Shown one piece after another: positions 51,974 through 59,308 of a stretch of 64,000 nt of DNA; the stretch's first letter is position 1, and each line of letters begins with the position of its first letter. Location: the NCBI RefSeq assembly GCF_014250515.1, contig NZ_CP060202.1, forward strand, positions 431,001 through 495,000, given 5' to 3'. Made by a program: the position numbers and the translations under genes. Origin of the DNA: Hymenobacter sediminicola (GTDB lineage: Bacteria; Bacteroidota; Bacteroidia; Cytophagales; Hymenobacteraceae). The notes beneath the pieces are model-generated. The model was not told the origin of the DNA. It did no database searches and saw only the letters and a program-made list of their open reading frames with translations.

Positions 51974-52041
51974 CTTGTTTTGTCTAGTAAAGGGTTGGTT
52001 CAGAGGGTGAAATAGGGCGGTTAGTCGAAGATGAGTTATAT

Positions 52042-52076
52042 TTTGTTCATCTAATGAATAATACCCGGTATCTTTG
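52042..52076 (+). promoter_or_regulatory. Promoter with exact TAnnTTTG box for the small T9SS-tail gene
   Basis: TTTG at 52042-52045, 23 bases, then TATCTTTG at 52069-52076. The predicted start near 52083 leaves a leader of about 77 nt before the ATG at 52160. Confidence 0.6.
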
Positions 52077-52159
52077 CAAACCTAAATGGTTGCCTAACGT
52101 TTTAGCAGGTATCCTATCCGCGCCTTTTTTACGCCCCATTTCCACCCTTACGGCCCGCT

Positions 52160-52537
52160 ATGATGCCACGCCTACTCTACTTTCTGTTTTTGATGCTTCT
52201 AGCCATCGGTCCGGTGCGCAGCAGCATATCTTCTGCTTCCGCTACCCCAATCGGAGTTACTAAGCGCGCCGGCCGCCCAGCCGATGAGCGTACGATTTTG
52301 GTGTACCCGAATCCCAGCACAGGCATTGTTCATATTGCCATTAATGGCTTCGAAGGCCGTAAGCTAGAATTGCGCGTGCTCAACGTAATTGGCTCGGTAA
52401 TTTACCGCGAAACCATTACGGAACTCAACGACCGGTTTACCAAAACCTTGGATCTAAGCAAGTTTGCTAGCGGCCTGTATTATGTGAAGCTCGAGGGCGA
52501 CAACGCCAGCGAGATGCGCAAACTGGTAATCCGGTAG
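52160..52537 (+). CDS. Miniature exported protein consisting of a T9SS type A sorting domain
   Basis: A 125-residue protein with a signal peptide (about 1-25), a short linker and then only a T9SS C-terminal domain: ILVYPNPSTGIVHIAINGFEGRKLELRVLNVIGSVIYRE, DLSKFASGLYYVKLEGDNASEMRKLVIR. This tail normally routes a large cargo through the type IX secretion system and is cleaved or anchored at the surface. Here there is no cargo domain: about 20 residues separate the signal peptide from the tail. It has its own good promoter and a strong terminator, so it is not simply a gene remnant. It may be a decoy, a surface peptide, or a relic that is still expressed. Confidence 0.88.
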   Translation: MMPRLLYFLFLMLLAIGPVRSSISSASATPIGVTKRAGRPADERTILVYPNPSTGIVHIAINGFEGRKLELRVLNVIGSVIYRETITELNDRFTKTLDLSKFASGLYYVKLEGDNASEMRKLVIR

Positions 52538-52569
52538 CTGCCAGAACTGGTTTTCATTCAGTTAAGCTC

Positions 52570-52610
52570 AAAAGAAAAGCCCCATCTGCTACAGATGGGG
52601 CTTTTCTTTT
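52570..52610. terminator. Bidirectional terminator, 19-bp perfect stem
   Basis: Stem 52570-52588 / 52592-52610 with a CTA loop and A/T-runs on both sides; it lies between the T9SS-tail gene and the small membrane-peptide gene on the opposite strand. Confidence 0.92.
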
Positions 52611-52624
52611 ATCGGATCAACGAC

Positions 52625-52744
52625 TTAGCGGCGGTTTTTAGCGCGAACCGGTATCGGTTTCAGGGACGCTTTTACTTGTTCAAACGTATTGAGGGCAAGC
52701 AGGGCCGTGGCAAGTGCTACGCCTAGAAAAATCAGCAGAGACAT
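52625..52744 (-). CDS. 39-residue single-pass membrane peptide
   Basis: A short open frame: ATG at 52742-52744, TAA at 52625-52627. The product begins MSLLIFLGVALATALLALNT, a near-perfect membrane helix, followed by FEQVKASLKPIPVRAKNRR, a basic tail expected in the cytoplasm. Support comes from the balanced helix-plus-basic-tail composition and from the bidirectional terminator just 15 bp past its stop, which makes sense only if a gene on this strand ends here. There is 122 bp between its start and the flavoprotein stop. The function is unknown. Confidence 0.65.
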   Translation of the reverse strand: MSLLIFLGVALATALLALNTFEQVKASLKPIPVRAKNRR

Positions 52745-52866
52745 CGTAGGGAAGGTTAGAAGAACGAAAGAAAGTGCGTCAACGGTGCTATCCGGAAGGA
52801 TAGTATGCCCGAGCAGGCGCGTATATGTTCTAGAACCGCGAAAGGGCCCAAGTAGTTGCAGTATAA

Positions 52867-53922
52867 TTATGTGCTGCCCAGTAACTGCGCCACTACGTAG
52901 CGGGCATCGGTGCCTACGCCGCCCATCAGAGCCGAACTGCGGCTATTCAGCCACGGAAGTCCTAAAAACGCAATACCCCGCGCCTCAGTAAGGCCGTAGT
53001 GGTGGCGTGGCGTGCCGTCGGCCTCAAAAATGGGCAGCTTTATCCAGTCAAATCCAGGCCCGAACCCGGTAGCCCAGACAATGGCATCGAGCGGCGGTGT
53101 TGCCAGCCGTTGGCCCTGTAAGCCGCCAGCCGGTGTGCTGCTGCTGGCCCGACCAATAAACTGCGCGTTAGAAAAGCGGCGCAGCCGTTGCAGGTCGCCT
53201 CTTACCACTGGCTCTGGCTGCAGCATAGCATAGCGGCCTAGGGCATTGTAGCGCGAAATGCCGAGCATTCCGGTGCCTTTCAGCAGTGCCCAGGTGGCTT
53301 GGTTATTCGGAAAGGAGGGCGTGCTGTCGTCGAAGGCAGCATAAACCGGGCGAATGGTGGCTACATCGGCGGCAATCTGTAGGGCCGAATTGCCGCTTCC
53401 TACTACCCCTACCGCTCCGGTGCCTGGTAGCTGCTGCGGGTTGCGGTATTGGCTGCTGTGGAGCTGCTGCACGGCAGCCGGCAGCTGCGCCGCAAAGCCT
53501 GGTATACGCGGCATAGAATAGGCACCGGTACTCACAATCACGCGATGCACATGGTACAGTTGCCCTGTGGCCGTCTGCACGGTGTACCCATTGCCTACTG
53601 TGGCCGGTGCTAGACTAACGGCACGTTGCCCGGTATGTATCGGAAACCGGAAATGCGCTGCATACTGACGCAGGTAGGCTGCCGCTTCGTCTTTGGTTGG
53701 GTAGCCGAGGGCGCTGCCGGGCCAAGGTAGCCCCGGTAGGCCGCTGGCCCAGCGCGGCGAAAACAGCCGCAGTGCATCAAACCGGGAGGCCCATACGTCG
53801 CCGACAGCAGCGCGCTCTTCCAGCAACACAAAATCGATGTTGCGCTGCTGCAGATAGTATGCTGCCGCCAGCCCTGCCTGGCCCGCCCCAATAACGAGTG
53901 TATCAAAAGAAAATTCAGTCAT
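52867..53922 (-). CDS. Flavin-dependent monooxygenase-like NAD(P)/FAD oxidoreductase (CzcO-like)
   Basis: A 351-residue cytoplasmic flavoprotein. The FAD motif is DTLVIGAGQAGLAAAYYLQQ (8-27), the NADPH motif GAVGVVGSGNSALQIAADVA, and the intervening FDALRLFSPRWASGLPGLPWPG matches the group of FMO/CzcO-like proteins. The ATG(G/D) segment is IVWATGFGPGFDWI near the C terminus. The strict Baeyer-Villiger fingerprint FxGxxxHxxxW is not seen (VIVSTGAYSMPRIPGF instead). It starts 51 bp downstream of the hybrid kinase on the same strand, so read-through from the signalling operon is possible. The substrate is unknown. Confidence 0.9.
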   Translation of the reverse strand: MTEFSFDTLVIGAGQAGLAAAYYLQQRNIDFVLLEERAAVGDVWASRFDALRLFSPRWASGLPGLPWPGSALGYPTKDEAAAYLRQYAAHFRFPIHTGQRAVSLAPATVGNGYTVQTATGQLYHVHRVIVSTGAYSMPRIPGFAAQLPAAVQQLHSSQYRNPQQLPGTGAVGVVGSGNSALQIAADVATIRPVYAAFDDSTPSFPNNQATWALLKGTGMLGISRYNALGRYAMLQPEPVVRGDLQRLRRFSNAQFIGRASSSTPAGGLQGQRLATPPLDAIVWATGFGPGFDWIKLPIFEADGTPRHHYGLTEARGIAFLGLPWLNSRSSALMGGVGTDARYVVAQLLGST

Positions 53923-53973
53923 GTAGCGCCTTTAAAGGCGGAAGATACTGCATGTGGTACTGGAGCTGCTTGG

Positions 53974-56900
53974 CTACAGTCCCGGAAAATCCCGCCGCAG
54001 TCCGGCCATCACCTGCTCGGTCACCTCACGAACCAGGGTTACCAGCTGTTGCGCTTCCTGTGGTTCCAGAGGCGTGTCGCGGCAGGCTTCCAGGCGGCGG
54101 ATGGGCGCGTGCAACTGCCGGATGTGCAGTCCATCGAGGGAGCTTTTGAGGTGATGAGCGGCAGCGGCTAGCTGCTCGCACTGCCCGGATGCGGCATGTT
54201 GCTCCAGCTCACGAACGGCCGGCGGAGTAGTCTGGATAAACAGATGCGCGAGGCGCCGCACAAATTCCTCGTTGCCGTGTGCCAGCCGCCGAATACCACT
54301 CAGGCTGTAAAGTGGAGCGTTAGCCGTTTCTGCACCGGAAATAAACTCCGCTGATTCTACCGCCGGCCGCTTACCCAACGCGGCAGCAATAGTCCGGAAA
54401 AGGTCTTCTTCCCGAAATGGCTTGGATAGATACCCTGAGAAGCCCGCTTCCGCGTAGCGCTCCGCCTCGCCGCGCAGGGCGTGGGCCGTGAGAGCCAGCA
54501 CCGGCGTAGCGGCTCTCTGCGCCTCCGGATGTTGACGCAGGCGCCTAGTAGCGGCCACTCCATCCATACCGGGCATCTGAATATCCATCAAGACAATATC
54601 GTAGCTGTGTTGGTCAAACAGTGCCAGCGCATCCGGGCCGGTGCTGGCGGTATCTACCGTCCAGCCCCAGCCCCGCAGCAATGATTCTACCAGAAACTGG
54701 TTTACGGCATTGTCTTCGGCCAGCAGCACCCGGCGGGCCCCCAGCTCCCGGTAGTTGGTGGCTGCTTTGGCCGGCACTTTCACGGCGGTAGGCTCAGCGG
54801 GGCGGAAGGTGAGCGTAAAGCCGAAGGTGCTGCCTTCGTGCAGGCGGCTTTCGGCCATCATGGTGCCTCCCATCAGGTCTACCAAGCCGCGCGAAATGCT
54901 CAGGCCCAGGCCGGAGCCGCCATATTCGCGGGCCGTGCTGGCCGAAGCCTGCGTGAAGGGCTCAAACATTTCTTGCAGCTGATCGGGTGGAATACCGGGC
55001 CCGGTATCCAGCACCTGGAACTGAAACAGGGGCTCTTCGCCGGGCTGGCTGAGGCGGCGGCACGTGAGGAGCACCTGCCCGTGCTCGGTAAACTTTACGG
55101 CATTGCTGAGCAGATTAAGCAACACCTGACGCAGCCGATGCGGGTCGCCGAGCACGGTAGTGGGCACGGTGGCCGGCGGCAGCTCCAGCTCAAGCGCAAT
55201 ACCTTTCTCCTGTGCCCGTGGCAGCAACGACTCCTGACTGGCCCGCAGTACTTCCCGCAAATCAAAAGGAATATTTTCCGGCCGGATTTTGCCGGCTCCC
55301 AGCTGCGCCATTGCCAGCACATCATTGATGACGACTAGTAGATGGTCGGCGGAGTGGCGGATGTGGCCCAGGAACTGGCTCTGCTGGTCGTCGAGCGGCG
55401 TCTTGGATAGCAGCCCGGCCATGCCCAGAATCCCGTTGAGCGGTGTGCGGATTTCGTGACTCATGTTGGCCAGGAAGTTCTGCTTGGCCTGTGCGTTTTC
55501 TTCGGCTGCTTCCTTGGCAGCGTGCAAATCAAGCTGCGTGCGTTTCAGCTCCGTGATGTTGATATCAACACCCAGCACCTGCATATTGCCATCGGCCAGC
55601 ACAAACGGGCGTTTGATGCTGTAAAACCAGAGAATCTCGCCGTCGGGCTTGGTAAACGTTTCTTCCTGGATGAGCTCCTGCCCGGTGCGCAGCACTTGTT
55701 CGTCTTGCTGGCGGTAGCGCTGTCCATCGGTCAGCATGGCCGGCAGCTGGTCGGGCTGAGCGCCTACAATCTGCTCCGGGGTCATGCCGTATAGCTCGGC
55801 GGTGGCGCGGTTGGCCAGCAAATAGTTGCCTAGGTTGTCTTTGAGGTAGATGAGGTGCGGCGTAGTGTCGATAACTTGGCGGAAAAGACGGTTTTGCTCG
55901 GCCAGCCGCCGGTTGGCAGTGCGGCGCTGCTCATCGGCTACTTTCCAGCGCGTAATGTCTTCTCCAACGCCTACTATCTGGCGCACTTGCCCGGCCGCAT
56001 CCCGCTCAAAAGGAGTGTCCGTAACGCGCAGCCAGCGGGCTGATCCATTGCGGTGGGTGAGATGAAATTCCAGGGACAGGATTTCACTGTCCGCTAGTTG
56101 GGCTACGTGCTCATAATGTTCCCGCAACCGCTGTACTTCCGTCGGGGGCATCAGCCGCTCCAGCACTTCCCCGCCCATTTCCTGGATTTCCTCCTCCGTA
56201 TATCCCAGCATGACTTCGATGTGCCGGTTGGAGTACACATTGCGCTTTTCAGCCAGGTCGTAGATGTAGATAAGGTTGGGGGCTGTGTAGGCGACGCGTT
56301 CCACCAGCAACTGGCTTTGGCGCAGGGCTTCTTCGGTGGCTTTACGCTGAGTAATATCCTCGGCGCTGCACAGCACTTGGTACACGAGGCCGTTTTCGTC
56401 GCGCGTGAAAGCCGTGCTCCGAATCCAGAGCCACCGCCAGTTGCCGTTCTGGTGCCGTACCCGGTACTCGCCGGTGCTAAGTTCCCCATCTGGCAACGCC
56501 TGCAGGTAGCCCCGTTTGTTGAACAGACTCCGCAGATCCTCCGGATGAATAATCTGCTGCAACAGCCCCGCCTGGGTTTCAATGGTCTGCTCGGGGTAGC
56601 CTAGTACCCGCTCTATCTGCCGGTTGATGTAGTTGAGGCGGTGTGCCTGCAGATCGTAGAGAAAAACAACCGCCGGAATGGTGTCGTTGATGCGGGCCAT
56701 GAGCAATTGGCTGTGGCGCAGCTGGGTTTCGGCCTGGCGGCGGGCCGTAATATCGGTGAGGTAAATGTTAGCTGCTTCCTCTTGGAGCAGCGGTACAATG
56801 GTCCAGTGGTAAAACGCCCCATCGAGCTGACGCTCCACAATGCGGGAGGTATTCTCCTGCAGAGCCGATTTTACTTGCTGGTGCAGAAACTCCCGGTCGG

Positions 56901-57525
56901 GTTGCCACTCTGGCCTAGCCAGGGCCCGGAGTACTGGGCCAGCTGCCGGATTGGCGTAGCGGGCCTGGCCGTCGTGCCCGAAACAGATAATAGGGTCCGG
57001 GCTCTGCTCTGCCAGCTGGCTGAGTTCCTGCACGTGGGCCTGCACCTGCCGCTGGCGAGTTACGTCTTCGTAGCTCCAAAGGTGTAGCATCGTGCGCCCG
57101 TTCTGTACCACCGGCAGGTACTCGCGCTGCAGAACACGACCGTTGGCCAGCTCTACCAGCTCGGCCCGGCGCAGCTGAGCCCGCATCGCCTCATCCGCCT
57201 GCTGCAGCACGTCGTCGGGCCGTCGGAAAGCTGCCGACTGGCGCAGAACCTGATGGCAGTCCTGGCCAATGTAGGCTGCGGGAGGATCGGGTAGCGCCAG
57301 CAAGTCGCAGAGCCGCTGATTGATGAGCTTGATGTGGCAATGTTCGTCCTGCGCTAGTAGGCCGGTGCTGATTGTCTGGAGCAGCGCGGTAAGCTGCCCA
57401 GCGGCAGCCTGGCTCTGTAGGTGCGACTGTTCACGCAGTTGCTGCAGTTCCTGCCGCAACGCTTGTTGGGCTTGCTCCGCGTGCCGGAGGCGGCGCTGTA
57501 GCTGGCGTTGACTGATAGAGCTCAT
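53974..57525 (-). CDS. Hybrid sensor histidine kinase with five PAS domains, receiver and Hpt
   Basis: An 1183-residue, apparently soluble signalling protein. A Gln/Arg-rich coiled coil (1-38) leads into five PAS-like domains (starting about 40, 165, 278, 402 and 545). The kinase core follows: HisKA with FLANMSHEIRTPLNGILGMAGLL (H690), and an ATPase domain with NLLSNAVKFTEHG, DTGPGIPPDQL and YGGSGLGLSI. A receiver (about 930-1045) has D981 in IVLMDIQMPGMDG, and the C-terminal Hpt domain carries AAHHLKSSLDGL (H1124). It is a complete internal phosphorelay. There is no membrane segment, so the PAS domains probably sense a cytoplasmic ligand or redox state. It lies 64 bp behind the sigma-54 response regulator, its likely partner. 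Confidence 0.95.
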   Translation of the reverse strand: MSSISQRQLQRRLRHAEQAQQALRQELQQLREQSHLQSQAAAGQLTALLQTISTGLLAQDEHCHIKLINQRLCDLLALPDPPAAYIGQDCHQVLRQSAAFRRPDDVLQQADEAMRAQLRRAELVELANGRVLQREYLPVVQNGRTMLHLWSYEDVTRQRQVQAHVQELSQLAEQSPDPIICFGHDGQARYANPAAGPVLRALARPEWQPDREFLHQQVKSALQENTSRIVERQLDGAFYHWTIVPLLQEEAANIYLTDITARRQAETQLRHSQLLMARINDTIPAVVFLYDLQAHRLNYINRQIERVLGYPEQTIETQAGLLQQIIHPEDLRSLFNKRGYLQALPDGELSTGEYRVRHQNGNWRWLWIRSTAFTRDENGLVYQVLCSAEDITQRKATEEALRQSQLLVERVAYTAPNLIYIYDLAEKRNVYSNRHIEVMLGYTEEEIQEMGGEVLERLMPPTEVQRLREHYEHVAQLADSEILSLEFHLTHRNGSARWLRVTDTPFERDAAGQVRQIVGVGEDITRWKVADEQRRTANRRLAEQNRLFRQVIDTTPHLIYLKDNLGNYLLANRATAELYGMTPEQIVGAQPDQLPAMLTDGQRYRQQDEQVLRTGQELIQEETFTKPDGEILWFYSIKRPFVLADGNMQVLGVDINITELKRTQLDLHAAKEAAEENAQAKQNFLANMSHEIRTPLNGILGMAGLLSKTPLDDQQSQFLGHIRHSADHLLVVINDVLAMAQLGAGKIRPENIPFDLREVLRASQESLLPRAQEKGIALELELPPATVPTTVLGDPHRLRQVLLNLLSNAVKFTEHGQVLLTCRRLSQPGEEPLFQFQVLDTGPGIPPDQLQEMFEPFTQASASTAREYGGSGLGLSISRGLVDLMGGTMMAESRLHEGSTFGFTLTFRPAEPTAVKVPAKAATNYRELGARRVLLAEDNAVNQFLVESLLRGWGWTVDTASTGPDALALFDQHSYDIVLMDIQMPGMDGVAATRRLRQHPEAQRAATPVLALTAHALRGEAERYAEAGFSGYLSKPFREEDLFRTIAAALGKRPAVESAEFISGAETANAPLYSLSGIRRLAHGNEEFVRRLAHLFIQTTPPAVRELEQHAASGQCEQLAAAAHHLKSSLDGLHIRQLHAPIRRLEACRDTPLEPQEAQQLVTLVREVTEQVMAGLRRDFPGL

Positions 57526-57589
57526 AGCACACGGTTTCAGGCAAGAAGGGGAAAGGCAGCCTGAGTGTCAGTGGCACGCCTGCACAACA

Positions 57590-58954
57590 TTAGCGCAACC
57601 GCACCTCGTTGTTCTGAGCCATACGATAAATAGTAGACTTCCCGATTTGCAGCTTGTCGGCAACCTGCATAATATTTCCTTGGTGTGCATCTAAATAGCG
57701 CTGCACAATGGCCGCTATCTGAGTCCGCAGCGACTCGGCGGCTGGGGCCTGCCCATTGGTGCTGCTACCCTGTATGCGCAACGACAGGTCCTGGGGCAGA
57801 ATGGTATCCTGCTCGGCCAGCACAGCCGCCAGCTCTATAATGGCTTTCAACTCGCGCACGTTGCCAGGGAAGGGGTAGCGCAGCAGCAGGTTGCGGGCCT
57901 CATCAGAAAGGCGGCAGGGAGTCATCTTATTCTGGTGGCAGAAATCACTCAGGAATGACTCTGCAAGCATCAGGATGTCTTGGCCACGCTCACGCAGGGG
58001 GGGGAGCACAATCGGCAGGCCCAGCAGCCGGTAGTACAGGTCTTCGCGGAAACGGCCCTTCTGTACTTGCTCTGCCAGATCATGGTGGGTGGCCACCATC
58101 AGGCGGGCATCGAATGCAATGGGCTGGCCTCCACCTACCCGCAGTACCTCCCGTTCCTGCAGCACTCGCAGCAGCTTAGCCTGCAGGTCCAGTGGCATTT
58201 CGGCAATTTCATCGAGAAACAGGGTACCGCGGTGCGCTTCCTCAAACCGCCCGATGCGGCGGCTGATAGCTCCCGTAAACGCCCCTTTCTCATGGCCGAA
58301 CAGCTCACTTTCCAGCAACTCCCGCGGAATGGCTGCTACGTTTACGGCCACGAATGCCTGCTCGCGGCGTGGCGACAAATAATGAATGGCTTTGGCCACC
58401 AGCTCCTTGCCAGTGCCAGTTTCGCCGCTCAGCGACACGGTGATATTGGTGCGCGCAGCTTTTTCGATAAGGGTGCTGAGCTGCTGCATCTGAGGGCTGC
58501 TACCCAGAATGGCGCGGCCCGGCTCGTACTTCATGCCAATCTGCTCACGCAAACGCTCGTTTTCACGGCGTAGCAGCAGCTGCTTGCGCACGTTATTCAC
58601 GGAGTTCCAGAGGCGGTCAGCAGTTTCCTCATCTTTCACTAGGTAGTCATACGCTCCCTGGCGCAACAGCCCGATAGCCGTACGCACATCTTCCTGACCC
58701 GAAATAATGATGACAGCTACCTCGGGCAGGCGCTCCTTAATCTGACGCAGTACCTGGTCGCCTTTGCCATCAGGCAGCGAGTAGTCCAGCGTAATCAGGT
58801 CAGGCTTTTCACTCAGATGGTCGAAGCACGCTTGGGCAGTAGTGAAGCGCTGGACCTGATAGTCAGGGTTCTGGGCAAGCTTATATTCTAGAAGCTCGCC
58901 ATACCAGGCGTTGTCCTCGACAATAAAAATATTAACAGCGGAAGAAACAGACAT
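57590..58954 (-). CDS. Sigma-54-dependent response regulator (NtrC family)
   Basis: A 454-residue transcription activator. The receiver (about 8-120) has IVEDN and phosphoacceptor D57 in LITLDYSLPDGKG. The AAA+ domain (about 148-380) has Walker A GETGTGKE (177-184), the sigma-54-contacting loop GAFTGA (224-229) and Walker B GTLFLDEIAEM. The C-terminal Fis-type helix-turn-helix (about 410-452) ends GNIMQVADKLQIGKSTIYRMAQNNEV. It activates genes transcribed by RNA polymerase with RpoN. It is first in an operon with the hybrid kinase and divergent from the T9SS protein at 59309, which is preceded by a sigma-54-like promoter and is a candidate target. Confidence 0.96.
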   Translation of the reverse strand: MSVSSAVNIFIVEDNAWYGELLEYKLAQNPDYQVQRFTTAQACFDHLSEKPDLITLDYSLPDGKGDQVLRQIKERLPEVAVIIISGQEDVRTAIGLLRQGAYDYLVKDEETADRLWNSVNNVRKQLLLRRENERLREQIGMKYEPGRAILGSSPQMQQLSTLIEKAARTNITVSLSGETGTGKELVAKAIHYLSPRREQAFVAVNVAAIPRELLESELFGHEKGAFTGAISRRIGRFEEAHRGTLFLDEIAEMPLDLQAKLLRVLQEREVLRVGGGQPIAFDARLMVATHHDLAEQVQKGRFREDLYYRLLGLPIVLPPLRERGQDILMLAESFLSDFCHQNKMTPCRLSDEARNLLLRYPFPGNVRELKAIIELAAVLAEQDTILPQDLSLRIQGSSTNGQAPAAESLRTQIAAIVQRYLDAHQGNIMQVADKLQIGKSTIYRMAQNNEVRLR

Positions 58955-59239
58955 TTGAATCAGAAGGGATTAGCCTGCCGTAGCCTGAATAATTGGATAG
59001 CAGAAGCACCTGCCAATTGCTGAAGTACCACGCATTGGGAAAGGGTTTCATACCAATTATACAGTTTTCAATAGCTCAGGTAGGAGTGGATGGAGGCGGA
59101 GTGCGAGTATAGGGGGGGAAAACGGGCTTTGCCATATTTTCTCTAAATGGGAAGCGTAATCTACTATTGGGAAAATATATAATTTATATTATATTATTAA
59201 GGTATTGATAATCAGTGTGTATAATTTAAAAATATACAA

Positions 59240-59255
59240 TGGCAACTGTATTGTA
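59240..59255 (+). promoter_or_regulatory. Sigma-54-type -24/-12 promoter candidate
   Basis: TGGCAACTGTATTGTA has the GG of the -24 element and the G of the -12 element 12 bases apart as required; the -12 reads TTGT instead of TTGC. The predicted start lies about 43 nt before the ATG at 59309. The rest of the 354-bp gap (58955-59308) is very AT-rich, with no gene. Confidence 0.5.
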
Positions 59256-59308
59256 CAAGTAGGGATAACGCTCTTGGGATTGGTCCGGGAGCTTATTTCT
59301 GCTCTACT

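Noticed and set aside
59000..59016. A possible sigma-54 promoter on the minus strand for the sigma-54 regulator gene
   Set aside because: TGGCAGGTGCTTCTGC has the GG and GC 13 rather than 12 bases apart and lacks TTGC.
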